A DNA stretch of 64,000 bases from Anaerolineales bacterium (GCA_023382595.1 JAHDWB010000001.1:372001-436000); one strand, 5' to 3'. Positions 23,810 to 33,314 are shown, numbered from the stretch's first letter. The notes: generated by a model not told the origin, from the letters alone. Made by a program: numbers and translations.

Positions 23810-24724
23810 ATGGACAACAAAGTAGGACATTTCCCACCACCCAAACGAAACGGTTTACTCGTTCACAGCATCATCATCCTCGCATTGACAGTTATTGCTG
23901 TGTTCGGCTTCGTCAATCTTTCCAGCGCCGAGGTCGGACCATCTTTCCTGATCGCATTGCTGGTCTCGCTGGTTTCATTTGTGCCGCTGCCCTTCTTTCT
24001 CTATCGCATCTACTCCCTCTGGCGCGCGGACTATCACATCGACCGCGACAGTCTTGCCATCCATTGGGGCTTGCGGCTGGAAGATATTCCACTCAGCGAC
24101 ATTGAGTGGATCCGTCCCGCAGATGACCTGACGACTCCGCTCGCGCTTCCATCCCTGCCCCTGCCTGGCGGCTTGATCGGCGTGCGTCGTCACTCCGATC
24201 TTGGCACCGTGGAATTCCTCGCCTCGGACGTAAAAAAACTCCTGCTGGTCGGCACCGCCAAGCGGGTTTTCATCATCTCGCCCGACAACCCCGCCCTGTT
24301 CACACAAACCTTTGCGCGCGCCACAGAAATGGGCAGTCTCTCCCCCGCAGAAGGGAGATCGGTCTACCCGTCCTTTGTGGTCTCGCAGGCTTGGGAAAGC
24401 GGACTGGCGCGTTATCTCTGGCTGTCCGCGCTATTTCTGAACATCGGCTTGTTCATTTGGGCGAGCCTCATCATCCCATCCACGCCGTTCGTGGCGCTCG
24501 GTCCGCAATTCATTGACGGCGGACTTGAAAGCGTGCCATCATCGCAGTTGATCATCTTTCCCGTCGCCAGTCTCCTGCTCGCCATCATCGGCTGGATCGC
24601 AGGCTTGTATTTCTACCGCTGGGAACGCGAGCGCGTGCTCGCCTTCATCGTCTGGGCTTCCAGCACGTTCAGCAGCCTGCTCTTTTTGCTGGCTGTGCTG
24701 TTCATCATCACCACGCCGGTATAG
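23810..24724 (+). CDS. Membrane protein with PH-like domain
   Basis: A 304-residue protein. Two N-terminal helices (about 18-38 and 45-66) precede a soluble segment of about 110 residues with a bacterial PH-domain look (LAIHWGLRLEDIPLSDIEWIRP, then RVFIISPDNP). Three more helices fill the C-terminus. It forms an operon with the two DUF3592-like genes upstream, all of them membrane proteins with one exposed beta domain. Function is unknown; a membrane-stress or envelope role would be guesswork. Confidence 0.65.
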   Translation: MDNKVGHFPPPKRNGLLVHSIIILALTVIAVFGFVNLSSAEVGPSFLIALLVSLVSFVPLPFFLYRIYSLWRADYHIDRDSLAIHWGLRLEDIPLSDIEWIRPADDLTTPLALPSLPLPGGLIGVRRHSDLGTVEFLASDVKKLLLVGTAKRVFIISPDNPALFTQTFARATEMGSLSPAEGRSVYPSFVVSQAWESGLARYLWLSALFLNIGLFIWASLIIPSTPFVALGPQFIDGGLESVPSSQLIIFPVASLLLAIIGWIAGLYFYRWERERVLAFIVWASSTFSSLLFLLAVLFIITTPV

Positions 24725-24736
24725 TTCACAGGTTTG

Positions 24737-24778
24737 AAGGTTGAAAAGTTAAAACCAACCTTTAAACTTTCCAACCTT
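24737..24778. repeat. Inverted repeat AAGGTTGAAAAGTT/AACTTTCCAACCTT
   Basis: Arms at 24737-24750 and 24765-24778 with one mismatch. It is related in sequence to the repeat at 29364-29435. It lies just after the PH-type gene, could end that transcript, and belongs to a small family. Confidence 0.55.
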
Positions 24779-24789
24779 TCAATCCAATC

Positions 24790-25581
24790 ATGCAGCTTCT
24801 CCTCGGTTTTCTTCTCGCGCTCCTCATCGCCTTTCTCGCGTACAAAGCCCGCAGCCTCAACCCAAGCGGGGCTGTCGCCGCCGCCTTCACAGGCACTATC
24901 ATTTTCGGCATCGGCGGCTGGAAGTGGGCGATCCTCCTACTTTTGTTCTTCATCACCTCCTCCGCGCTCAGCCGCGCCTTCAAAAAACGCAAACAGAACC
25001 TCGACGAAAAATTTTCAAAAGGTCACGAACGCGACGCAGGACAGGTCTTTGGAAACGGCGGTCTCGCCACCATGTTCGCCGCCCTGCACTTATTCTTCCC
25101 CGAATCAGCCCTTCCCTGGGTCGGTTTCGCCGCCGCGCTTGCCTCGGTCAATGCCGATACCTGGGCGACCGAACTCGGCGTGCTGAGCAAGCACCCGCCG
25201 CGCCTGATCACAAATCTCTCCAAGATCGTGGAAAAAGGCACCTCGGGCGGAATCTCCCTGGCAGGGACGCTTGCCTCTCTGGCTGGATCGGCGTTAATCG
25301 CCTTCTTCGCTTCCCTCTTGACTGGAAACTGGTCGCTGTTCCCGCTGGTCACTTTCGCAGGGTTGGCTGGTTCGCTGTTTGACTCCCTGCTCGGCGGGAC
25401 AGTCCAAGCCATGTACTACTGTCCCACCGACGAAAAAGAGACCGAAAAACACCCGCTCCACACCTGCGGCACGGAGACCGTCCACATCCGCGGCTGGAAA
25501 TGGCTGAACAATGACCTTGTCAATTTTTTGTGCAGTGCGGCGGGCGTGATCGTATCCATCCTTTTCTTCGGAGTCTTATAG
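24790..25581 (+). CDS. DUF92 family membrane protein
   Basis: A 263-residue protein with about six hydrophobic segments. The conserved DUF92 motifs are KARSLNPSGAVAAAFTG near the start, SKGHERDAGQVFGNGG near residue 80, and NADTWATELG. The plant relative VTE6 is a phytyl-phosphate kinase, so a prenyl- or phytyl-phosphate kinase role is possible in bacteria but unproven here. The next gene starts 2 nt after its stop, which indicates co-transcription. Confidence 0.85.
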   Translation: MQLLLGFLLALLIAFLAYKARSLNPSGAVAAAFTGTIIFGIGGWKWAILLLLFFITSSALSRAFKKRKQNLDEKFSKGHERDAGQVFGNGGLATMFAALHLFFPESALPWVGFAAALASVNADTWATELGVLSKHPPRLITNLSKIVEKGTSGGISLAGTLASLAGSALIAFFASLLTGNWSLFPLVTFAGLAGSLFDSLLGGTVQAMYYCPTDEKETEKHPLHTCGTETVHIRGWKWLNNDLVNFLCSAAGVIVSILFFGVL

Positions 25582-25583
25582 CC

Positions 25584-26618
25584 ATGACCAAAACTTCCTC
25601 CCCTATTCTTGTCACCGGCGCAAGCGGATTCATCGCCATTCACACCATCATCCAATTACTAGAACAGGGATATAAAGTACGCGGGACGATTCGATCATTA
25701 TCAAAAGAGTCCGAAGTCCGCGAGACGATCTCAAAGTACGTGCAGGCAAATGACCGGCTGGAGTTCATGCCTGCGGACTTGAAACAGGATTCAGGGTGGG
25801 ATGAAGCGGTGAAAGGTGTCAATTATGTATTGCATGTCGCCTCCCCCTTCCCGATGTTCGAGCCGAAGCATGAAGATGAACTCATCGTCCCCGCCGTGCA
25901 AGGGACATTGCGCGTGTTGAGGGCGGCGCACAAAGCCGGCGTGAAGCGTGTGGTGCAGGTTTCGTCGAACGCGTCAGTTTCGGCGGGATATAGCGGCGAA
26001 AACCGCACCTTCACCGAAGATGACTGGTCGAAGGTCGAGAATAATATTGGCGCGTATTCCAAGAGCAAGACGTTGGCGGAGCGCGCTGCGTGGGACTTCA
26101 TCAACGGCGCTGAGAATACCCGAAACATGGAAATGGTCGCCATCAACCCGCCGTTCGTTTTCGGACCGATCCCCAATAAAAATCTGCCCACTTCTGCGGA
26201 GTTGGTCCGTGTTTATTTACACAGTGAAGTGCCCGGCGTTGCGCGCTTGAAAGCGGGGATCGTGGATGTGCGCGATGTGGGGTCCGCCATCATCCTTGCC
26301 ATGCAGACGCCTGAAGCGGCGGGACAGCGCTTTCTGTGCTCGGCGGCGACATTATGGCACAAGGAAATGGTGGACATCCTGCACAACAAGTTTGCGCCTT
26401 TGGGATACAAGAAAATACCGCGCATGGTCATCCCGGATTTTCTCGTCCGCATGCTGGCGCTATTCGATAAAAAGATCGCGCAGGTCGTCAACGGATTGAA
26501 CTGGGATTTTGAACTTTCAAACGAGAAAGCCAAGCGCATTCTCAAATGGAATCCGCGCTCGAAAGAGGAAGCCATCATATCCATGGCGGAGAGTTTGATC
26601 GAGCAGGGATTTGTATAA
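25584..26618 (+). CDS. NAD(P)-dependent reductase, dihydroflavonol-4-reductase-like
   Basis: A 344-residue extended SDR from the ATG at 25584. The N-terminal VTGASGFIAIHTI binds the cofactor, RGTIRS follows, and YSKSKTLAE carries the Tyr-x3-Lys pair. HVASPFPMF is typical of the DFR/cinnamoyl-CoA-reductase branch, whose bacterial members reduce aldehydes or ketones. It is tightly coupled to the DUF92 gene (2-nt gap) and followed 14 nt later by an aldo/keto reductase. The physiological substrate is unknown. Confidence 0.85.
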   Translation: MTKTSSPILVTGASGFIAIHTIIQLLEQGYKVRGTIRSLSKESEVRETISKYVQANDRLEFMPADLKQDSGWDEAVKGVNYVLHVASPFPMFEPKHEDELIVPAVQGTLRVLRAAHKAGVKRVVQVSSNASVSAGYSGENRTFTEDDWSKVENNIGAYSKSKTLAERAAWDFINGAENTRNMEMVAINPPFVFGPIPNKNLPTSAELVRVYLHSEVPGVARLKAGIVDVRDVGSAIILAMQTPEAAGQRFLCSAATLWHKEMVDILHNKFAPLGYKKIPRMVIPDFLVRMLALFDKKIAQVVNGLNWDFELSNEKAKRILKWNPRSKEEAIISMAESLIEQGFV

Positions 26619-26632
26619 ATCAACAGGAAAAC

Positions 26633-27622
26633 ATGAACTATCTACCATCTGAGTCCCGTTACAACATCATGCAATACCGCCGTTCAGGTCGCAGCGGACT
26701 GAAACTGCCCGCCGTCTCGCTGGGTTTGTGGCACAATTTCGGCGGCGTGGACGTGTATGAAAACAGCCGCGCGATGATCTTACGCGCATTCGACCTCGGC
26801 ATCACGCATTTTGACCTTGCCAATAACTACGGTCCGCCGCCCGGTTCGGCGGAAGAAACCTTTGGGCAGATCCTTGCAAAGGACTTACGACCTTATCGCG
26901 ATGAATTGGTAATCTCATCGAAAGCGGGCTATTTCATGTGGGACGGTCCCTATGGCGAATGGGGCTCGCGCAAGTATCTGGTCTCCAGCCTCGACCAAAG
27001 CCTGAAACGCATGGGCTTGGAATACGTGGACATTTTCTATCATCACCGCCCCGACCCGGACACGCCGTTGGAAGAGACCATGCAGGCGCTCGATTTCATC
27101 GTCCACAGTGGACGGGCGTTATACGCAGGCATCTCGAACTATCCCGCCGAAAAAACATGGGATGCTTCCAATATCTTGAAGTCGCTTGGCACGCCCTGTC
27201 TTATCCACCAGCCTGTGTACAGCATGTTCAACCGCTGGGTGGAGAATGACCTGCTAGATGTCTTGCAAAAGGAAGGCATCGGCTGCATCGCATTCTCCCC
27301 GCTGGCACAGGGCTTGCTGACGGATAAATATCTCGGCGGTATTCCCGAAGGCTCACGCGCATCGAAAGCTCATGGATTTTTGAAACCCGCGCACATCACG
27401 GACGAAAAAATCACCAAGGTGCAGAAACTGAACACACTCGCCAAAACTCGCGGACAATCCCTCGCGCAGATGGCGCTGGCATGGGTGCTGAGGCACGAGA
27501 CGATGACGTCCGTGCTGATCGGCGCGAGCAAGGTCAGCCAGATCGAGGATGCAGTTGGAGCGTTGAACAAACTGGAGTTTTCAGAAGAAGAACTACAGGA
27601 AATCGAAAAGATCTTGCGATAA
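26633..27622 (+). CDS. Aldo/keto reductase, YghZ (GAP reductase) type
   Basis: About 329 residues; the start at 26633 has CAGGA upstream. The N-terminus MQYRRSGRSGLKLPAVSLG and the HFDLANNYGPPPGSAEE, DIFYHHRPDPDTPLEE and FSPLAQGLLTDKYL motifs place it in the AKR family of E. coli YghZ, which reduces L-glyceraldehyde 3-phosphate and methylglyoxal. The active-site Asp and Tyr (LANNYG), Lys (SSKAGY) and His (YHH) are all visible. The paired reductase upstream suggests aldehyde detoxification. A shared terminator follows. Confidence 0.92.
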   Translation: MNYLPSESRYNIMQYRRSGRSGLKLPAVSLGLWHNFGGVDVYENSRAMILRAFDLGITHFDLANNYGPPPGSAEETFGQILAKDLRPYRDELVISSKAGYFMWDGPYGEWGSRKYLVSSLDQSLKRMGLEYVDIFYHHRPDPDTPLEETMQALDFIVHSGRALYAGISNYPAEKTWDASNILKSLGTPCLIHQPVYSMFNRWVENDLLDVLQKEGIGCIAFSPLAQGLLTDKYLGGIPEGSRASKAHGFLKPAHITDEKITKVQKLNTLAKTRGQSLAQMALAWVLRHETMTSVLIGASKVSQIEDAVGALNKLEFSEEELQEIEKILR

Positions 27623-27627
27623 ACAAA

Positions 27628-27657
27628 AAAACATCCGAGAAAATTCTCGGATGTTTT
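27628..27657. terminator. Bidirectional terminator between convergent genes
   Basis: A 13-bp perfect stem (27628-27640 with 27645-27657) and an AAAT loop. It serves the aldo/keto reductase on plus and the TGS-kinase on minus. Confidence 0.92.
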
Positions 27658-27661
27658 ACTT

Positions 27662-29353
27662 TTAGCCTCGCCAGATCTTGAAATCTTTCAAACTCGAACC
27701 ACCCAGAAATTCGCGCACGATGGAATTCGCCGGCACAAGGCTCACATCAAAAGGCAAAAACCATTCGAGAAATGCCAGAAGCCTGCGCGCCTCAATATAC
27801 TCCGGCACATTGTGCGGAACCTGCCGCAAGAGCGGCTCCGCCAACGATTTCAGGGCGGAAAGTTCGAACACCAGTGCCGAGTTGAACATCACGTCCGCGT
27901 TTTCCTGATAGGGGAAAATATGCCGCTTCTCGCCGCGCCGCACCGACTCCCAACGCGAGATCGTCGCCTGCGCCGAATATCCGCGCTCGCGGGCATCGCG
28001 CACAATGCGGCGGATGAGGCGCGTATCGGTCGTCGAAACGCGGTTGTGTCGGTCGAGGTTGAGCTGGGTCAGGGCGGAGACATAAATTCGAAATGCTGAA
28101 TCAGTCCAACGGTCGGGGATGAGGCGGGGGTTCAGTCCATGTATCCCTTCGAGGATGATCGGCTGTCCGTCCTTCAACTGGACGACATCCCCATCCTCGC
28201 TTCTTCCCGTCTTGAAGTTGAAACGTGGAAGTTGAACCGTTTCCCCGCTGAGAAGTTTTTCCATATCCTGAATGAGACGCGGCAGGTTCAAGGCGTCGAT
28301 GGTTTCATAATCGTGATTGCCGTTCTCGTCCAACGGGGTGTCATCGCGGTTGACAAAATAATGGTCGAGTTCGAGCGGATAGGGCGAAATTCCGCGCGCC
28401 AGCAACTGAACGGCAAGGCGGCGTGACGAGGTGGTCTTGCCCGATGAAGTGGGACCCGCCAGCAAGATGATGCGCGAATTCTTCTGTGCGATCTGCTGGG
28501 CGATCTCGGCGATGTGCTGTTCATGCAATGCTTCGGAGACCAGCACGATCTCGTCGGAACGTCCCGATTGGATGGCGTCATTGAGCGCGCCGACATTGTC
28601 GATGTGCAGGGTTTCGAGCCAGTTGCCATATTGACGGAACGCATTCAGCAGTTTGGGATAATCACCCAGCGCTTCGAGCTGCGTGGGGGCATGACGGCGC
28701 GGGAAACGCAGGATGAAGCCGCCATCGGTAGGATGCAGTCCGAACCATTTCAAATACCCCGTGGATGGGACCATGTAGCCATGCATGTAATCCATTTGCC
28801 CGTTGAGGCTGTACAGTGTGAGATATTCCTTGCGGCGGTATTTGAACAGTCGTAATTTGTCTTCGTAGCCGCGCCGGGTAAAGTACTCGATGGCTTCCTG
28901 AAGCGGGACTTCCCTGCGTTCGAAGAGATGATCTTCTTCGATCAGAACTCTCATGCGATTTTCAAGCGCGTCGATCTCCGCTTGTGTGAAATGCTCGCGT
29001 TCGACCACATCGCAGAAAAATCCGCCCGAGGAGACAGAGTGGTCAATGTTCAGCCTGTTCGTCGGGAAAATTTCCGCGAACACCATTTCGAGCAGGAAAA
29101 CGAGCGAACGGCGGTAGATGCGCGCGCCATCGGCGGTATCCATGGTAACGGGTGTGCAATTGGATTCGATGTGGATGGGATAGGTCAGTTCGTGGATCTG
29201 GTTGTTGATGACGGCGGCGACGATGGGCGCGGAAAAATCATCCTTTATGGGAGCGAGGAATTCCCCCACTGTTGTCCCGCGCGGCGCGGAGAGTGTCTTG
29301 CCGTTGGGGAGATGGATTTCGATGTTGGGGTTGGGTTGGGTGATCTGGATCAT
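27662..29353 (-). CDS. TGS-domain / uridine-kinase-like fusion (nucleoside kinase)
   Basis: A 563-residue protein. Residues 1-65 are a TGS-like domain, and residues about 66-210 resemble the second additional (HxxxH-type) domain of threonyl-tRNA synthetase. The C-terminal half is a phosphoribulokinase/uridine-kinase domain with Walker A AGPTSSGKTTSSRR near residue 298, ELDHYFVNRDDTP and EGIHGLNP. This three-part layout is known in Thermotoga and many other bacteria and is annotated as a nucleoside kinase. No ThrRS catalytic core is present. The biological role of the tRNA-synthetase-like part is not established. Confidence 0.88.
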   Translation of the reverse strand: MIQITQPNPNIEIHLPNGKTLSAPRGTTVGEFLAPIKDDFSAPIVAAVINNQIHELTYPIHIESNCTPVTMDTADGARIYRRSLVFLLEMVFAEIFPTNRLNIDHSVSSGGFFCDVVEREHFTQAEIDALENRMRVLIEEDHLFERREVPLQEAIEYFTRRGYEDKLRLFKYRRKEYLTLYSLNGQMDYMHGYMVPSTGYLKWFGLHPTDGGFILRFPRRHAPTQLEALGDYPKLLNAFRQYGNWLETLHIDNVGALNDAIQSGRSDEIVLVSEALHEQHIAEIAQQIAQKNSRIILLAGPTSSGKTTSSRRLAVQLLARGISPYPLELDHYFVNRDDTPLDENGNHDYETIDALNLPRLIQDMEKLLSGETVQLPRFNFKTGRSEDGDVVQLKDGQPIILEGIHGLNPRLIPDRWTDSAFRIYVSALTQLNLDRHNRVSTTDTRLIRRIVRDARERGYSAQATISRWESVRRGEKRHIFPYQENADVMFNSALVFELSALKSLAEPLLRQVPHNVPEYIEARRLLAFLEWFLPFDVSLVPANSIVREFLGGSSLKDFKIWRG

Positions 29354-29363
29354 CGGTTACATG

Positions 29364-29435
29364 GTTAAGAGTTGGAAAGTTATCAGGTTAAGGAGTATTC
29401 AACCTGTAAACTTTCAATCTTCCAACTTTTTTAAC
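29364..29435. repeat. Nested inverted repeat around the panE 3' end
   Basis: GTTAAGAGTTGGAA (29364-29377) pairs imperfectly with TTCCAACTTTTTTAAC (29420-29435), and CAGGTT/AACCTG forms an inner stem. It shares the TTGGAAAGTT core with 24737-24778 and overlaps the last codons of panE. Confidence 0.5.
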
Positions 29436-30466
29436 AATCTTTCCGGCTTTCCCGCAAATTCCTCCAGCGGGATCTCCTTGTTCGTCAACGCCAGCAGGGT
29501 TTCGGTCAGCAATTGGTTGACAGGTGTGGGGATCCCGCGCGCCTTGCCTTCGCGGACAACGGCTCCGTGCAGGTATTCCACTTCGCTTTTGCCACGCCCG
29601 GAATACAGGTCAATGTGGAAGGATGGCATCTTGCCGCCGCGTCCTCCACCAACAGCGCGGGAGACCAGCGGCTTGGAAAGCCAGAGCGGCAGTCGTGTGG
29701 CAAATGCCAGCGCCGCAACCGGCGTTCCGGGCAGATCGACCACCTCAAGTCCCATTGCGTTCATCACGGCAAGACACTCGCGAAGCATTTCAATTTCGAG
29801 TTTGTATAAATTTTTGTTTGCAAAGACTTGCGCAGCGGTCAAATTCAAGATCGCCGAGGCGGGATTGGCGACCAGATTGGTCAGCATCTTCGACCATTTC
29901 ATGCTCAATGCATCGGGGTACAAACGACATTTGAGATAGGCGCGATCCAAAACAGTGACCAATCTCTCCGAAAGCGGATGTCCCGCCGCAACCCCGACCC
30001 CGCGCAGTTTTTCAAGGACGATGTCTCCCGCGCCTCTCCGCCCGATGGCAGTTGTTACTGTTCCGTAGACAACCTTGTCCACGCCGAGAGTTTGAGCGAT
30101 GATGGGTTCATTATCCACGCCGTTGGAGAGACACAAAACAGGCGGGAGCTTTTCGGCAAAGGGCTTCAAGCCTTCCATGGCGGGGAGCGTGTCAAACGAC
30201 TTGAGGGCGAAAATGGCAACATCGAAGGGACCAAATCGCAGGGCGTCCTGAAGCGAAGGTTCGATCACAAAGGAACGCGGATCGACGACAAAGGCATCCT
30301 GTGTTTTTCTGCGTTCGTCCACGGTCAGGTCGAGCCGTAAGCCCTTGTTCCGCAGTTCATCGACCATCTTTGGCTGTTCGACAAAGACGACCTGATGTCC
30401 AGCCAGAACGAGCGAGCCGCCGATGTAAGTGCCGATCGCACCCGCACCAAAAACAAGGATTTTCAT
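29414..30466 (-). CDS. panE: 2-dehydropantoate 2-reductase family protein
   Basis: A 350-residue protein; the start is at 30466 (MKILVFGAGAIG), with an upstream TTG as an alternative. The N-terminal GAGAIGTYIGGSL motif binds NADPH. LSNGVDNE and AIGRRGAGDIVLE fit the ketopantoate reductase family, and the C-terminal helical domain has KMLTNLVANPASAIL. The classical role is making pantoate for coenzyme A. It is longer than E. coli PanE (303), and paralogues with other substrates exist, so the symbol is tentative. It is 60 nt upstream of the TGS-kinase on the same strand. Confidence 0.8.
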   Translation of the reverse strand: MKILVFGAGAIGTYIGGSLVLAGHQVVFVEQPKMVDELRNKGLRLDLTVDERRKTQDAFVVDPRSFVIEPSLQDALRFGPFDVAIFALKSFDTLPAMEGLKPFAEKLPPVLCLSNGVDNEPIIAQTLGVDKVVYGTVTTAIGRRGAGDIVLEKLRGVGVAAGHPLSERLVTVLDRAYLKCRLYPDALSMKWSKMLTNLVANPASAILNLTAAQVFANKNLYKLEIEMLRECLAVMNAMGLEVVDLPGTPVAALAFATRLPLWLSKPLVSRAVGGGRGGKMPSFHIDLYSGRGKSEVEYLHGAVVREGKARGIPTPVNQLLTETLLALTNKEIPLEEFAGKPERLLKKLED

Positions 30467-30507
30467 TTCAGGGGTTGGAGAAGATGATTGCAAGATTTTG
30501 CTCCGAA

Positions 30508-31155
30508 TTATGGATTGTCCTGCCAGTGGACGTGATCGTTGACCTTGTCGATCGTCCAGCGATGCTGGCGCGGAAAATAGATCAGTTGAGCAAACGCCGT
30601 GTTCTCAAAACGGAAGCGTGTGCCGGAATTATTTGCCTGCGGGGCAATACCCACGATGGCGTGCATGACCTGATTCAACAAACCACCGTGTGAGACGATC
30701 AGATACCTGGCGGGCGGACGCTTCAACAACTCGTGCAGAGCCTGTCCCGCGCGCAGGAACAATTCCCAATCGCCTTCCCCATCCAAACCGACCGGGTCAT
30801 ACGGCGTGGTGAATTCGGGATGTGAAAAATTCTGGCGGACTTCGTGAGCTGTGAGCCCGGCAAATTCGCCGTTGTCGCGTTCCAGCCACAGGGGATCGAA
30901 TTCCACTTTCAAATTCAGCGCGGAGGCGATAATCTCGGCGGTCTCCTTTGTGCGTGTGAGCGGACTGGCAATGACATGGTCAAACTGCTTTTTTTCTTTT
31001 TGCCAACGCTCCGCCAGCGCCTGCGCTTGCGCGCGTCCCCTATGGGTCAGCGGAAAATCCGCCTGTCCCTGCCAGCGCGATTCAGCATTCCCAACCGATT
31101 CACCATGACGCAGCAAGGTGATCACAAAAGGTTTGTTCTTTTCATTCTCGGTCAT
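30508..31155 (-). CDS. Histidine phosphatase family protein
   Basis: A 215-residue protein. LRHGESVGNAE near residues 15-25 carries the phospho-accepting His of the RHG motif, and the second catalytic His is in IVSHGGLL. The fold is that of phosphoglycerate-mutase-like phosphatases, which act on small metabolites. Its start overlaps the GT2 gene by 14 nt, so it is the last gene of the sugar operon running from 35563. A phosphosugar substrate is a guess from this context. Confidence 0.87.
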   Translation of the reverse strand: MTENEKNKPFVITLLRHGESVGNAESRWQGQADFPLTHRGRAQAQALAERWQKEKKQFDHVIASPLTRTKETAEIIASALNLKVEFDPLWLERDNGEFAGLTAHEVRQNFSHPEFTTPYDPVGLDGEGDWELFLRAGQALHELLKRPPARYLIVSHGGLLNQVMHAIVGIAPQANNSGTRFRFENTAFAQLIYFPRQHRWTIDKVNDHVHWQDNP

Positions 31156-32104
31156 CTGGCGATTTCCCCTTCAACAAATAGATTGGACGACGCTTCACTT
31201 CCTGGAAGATATAGCCGACATACACACCGATAAACCCAAGCAGGACCATGATGATGCCGCTGGCGATCAGCAACACCCCCATCAGCGAACTCCAGCCGGG
31301 CTCCACTTGCTGGGTGTTGCCCGTCAACCACAGCGACAGAACGTAGATCAATTGCGCACCCGCCAGCACGAAGAAGAGCAATCCTGCACTCAACCCGATG
31401 TACAACGGCGCAAGCGAAAAGGAAAAGATCGCATCCGAGGCAAGGCGCAGCATTTTTCCCAGTGAATACTTTGAGCGTCCCGCCGCGCGCGCCGATTCGT
31501 GATACGGCAGGATTACACTGTTATACCCCATCCACGAGATCATGCCGCGCAGAAAACGATGATACTCCTTCATCGAGCGCACGCCATCCAGCGCGCCGCG
31601 CGAAAGCGCGCGGAAATCCGCCGCGCCCTGCATCACTTGCGTGCCGCTGATGCGATTGATCAGCCAGTAGAAAAAGTTGGATGTCACCTTCTTGAACGAC
31701 GGCGCGCGGTCATCCTCCATGCGCTGTGCCTGAACGATGTCATAGCCCTGCTCGAGCAGCGATATCATGCGGGGGATCATCTCCGGCGGATGCTGTCCGT
31801 CGCCGTCCATCGAGATCATCATGTCACCTTGCGACGCATCCATCCCGGCGGTCAGCGCGGCTTGATGCCCAAAATTCCGGCTGAGTTGGAGCAGGGTTAC
31901 TCTCCGGTCGTTGGATGAAATCGCTCGAAGCGTATCCACCGTCCCGTCGCTTGAGCCGTCATCCACATAGATGAACCGGAAGTCGTACAGCAGGTCGTCC
32001 ACCACGCGGCAAATATCCGCATAGGTCTGTCCGATCACTTCAGATTCGTTGAAGACGGGGATGACGAGGTCAACTTTGAGTTTGGATCTTCGTTTTGGAG
32101 ACAT
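31142..32104 (-). CDS. GT2 glycosyltransferase, DPM1/ArnC-like with two C-terminal helices
   Basis: A 320-residue protein. The N-terminal GT-A domain has VIPVFNESEVIG, YVDDGSSDGT and SMDGDGQHPPE (the DxD-type metal site), then RDFRALSRG-type residues. Two transmembrane helices follow at about 235-260 and 270-295. Such enzymes transfer a sugar to polyprenyl phosphate at the membrane. TAGAAT lies 7 nt before the ATG, so it may have its own leaderless promoter. It overlaps the phosphatase and follows the aminotransferase. Confidence 0.9.
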   Translation of the reverse strand: MSPKRRSKLKVDLVIPVFNESEVIGQTYADICRVVDDLLYDFRFIYVDDGSSDGTVDTLRAISSNDRRVTLLQLSRNFGHQAALTAGMDASQGDMMISMDGDGQHPPEMIPRMISLLEQGYDIVQAQRMEDDRAPSFKKVTSNFFYWLINRISGTQVMQGAADFRALSRGALDGVRSMKEYHRFLRGMISWMGYNSVILPYHESARAAGRSKYSLGKMLRLASDAIFSFSLAPLYIGLSAGLLFFVLAGAQLIYVLSLWLTGNTQQVEPGWSSLMGVLLIASGIIMVLLGFIGVYVGYIFQEVKRRPIYLLKGKSPDDRE

Positions 32105-32170
32105 CGGGGGAATTCTACCATGCGCGTCCCATTCGGACCTTGCGCCTGATTCAAAAAAAGCAGCGGATTC

Positions 32171-33313
32171 TCACTCGAACTTAAAGCTCAGGATCGCGTC
32201 CAGCACCTGCTCCTGATCGCCCGCGGACAACCCATTGTGGAACGGCAGGCGCACAAGTTGATCGGATATTTTTTCAGTGACAGGGCAATCGCCAATCTTG
32301 CCGCCGAACGAATGTCCCATGTCGGAGAGATGCAGCGGCAGATAATGAAAGACGCTGTAAATGCCACGCTCGCGCAGATACATGATGAATTTCTGGCGCA
32401 GATCGAGGTTCGGCATGAGCAGGTAGAACATGTGATAGGTCTGCTCACAATGCCCAGGGACAATGGGCAGGCGCACATCGTGAGCATCTGCCCAGTCTTT
32501 CAGCCCGGCGTGGTACATCTCCCACACGCGCTGGCGGTGGGATTGTATCTTTTCACGCTGTTCAAATTGGGCATACAAAAACGCGGCTAGCATGTCCGAA
32601 GGGAGATAGGACGAGCCGATATCCACCCAGGTGTATTTATCCACCTGCCCGCGGAAGAAACGCGAGCGGTTCGTCCCCTTTTCGCGGATGATCTCGGCGC
32701 GTTCCATCAATTCAGGGTCATTGATGAGCAATGCGCCGCCTTCGCCGCAGGAGAAATTCTTGGTTTCATGGAAACTCTGCGTCGCCAGCGCGCCGATCGT
32801 GCCGAGATTGCGTCCCTTGTATTTGCCGAACAAGCCGTGCGCGTTGTCCTCGACGACGGCGATGTTGTGAAAATCCGCGATCTCCATGATCGTGTCCATG
32901 TCACAGCCCACGCCTGCATAATGCACTGGGACAATCACCTTCGCGCGCGGCGTGACCGCTTCTTCGAGTTTCGTTTCGTCCAAATTCAACGTATCCGGGT
33001 GGACATCCACGAAGACGGGTTTGGCTCCGCGCAAAACAAAAGCATTGACTGTGGAAACAAAAGTGAAATCCGGGATGATGACTTCGTCACCGGGCTGAAC
33101 ATCCAGCAAAATCGCAGACATCTCAAGCGCATGCGTACAGGAGGTGGTCAGCAATGCTTTCTTTGCACCCAGTTCATTTTCAAGAAAGGCATGACATTTC
33201 TTCGTGAAGGAACCATCACCGGAGAGATGTCCATTGGCGACAGCCTGCTGCATGTATTCAAGTTCACGTCCCATAAGGATGGGACGATTGAAATCCACTC
33301 GAATGTCCGGCAT
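32171..33313 (-). CDS. dTDP-4-amino-4,6-dideoxygalactose transaminase-like (RffA/WecE family)
   Basis: A 380-residue DegT/DnrJ/EryC1 aminotransferase. The start at 33313 follows the methyltransferase stop directly. The N-terminus RPILMGRELEYMQQAVANGHLSGDG, the TTSCTHALE phosphate loop, VEDNAHGLFG, and SFHETKNFSCGEGGALL with the PLP lysine are all typical of RffA/WecE. That enzyme makes dTDP-Fuc4N in enterobacterial common antigen synthesis. No RmlA or RmlB is in the window, so the nucleotide-sugar donor must come from elsewhere. The product is probably an amino-deoxysugar for a surface glycan. Confidence 0.9.
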   Translation of the reverse strand: MPDIRVDFNRPILMGRELEYMQQAVANGHLSGDGSFTKKCHAFLENELGAKKALLTTSCTHALEMSAILLDVQPGDEVIIPDFTFVSTVNAFVLRGAKPVFVDVHPDTLNLDETKLEEAVTPRAKVIVPVHYAGVGCDMDTIMEIADFHNIAVVEDNAHGLFGKYKGRNLGTIGALATQSFHETKNFSCGEGGALLINDPELMERAEIIREKGTNRSRFFRGQVDKYTWVDIGSSYLPSDMLAAFLYAQFEQREKIQSHRQRVWEMYHAGLKDWADAHDVRLPIVPGHCEQTYHMFYLLMPNLDLRQKFIMYLRERGIYSVFHYLPLHLSDMGHSFGGKIGDCPVTEKISDQLVRLPFHNGLSAGDQEQVLDAILSFKFE

Positions 33314-33314
33314 G

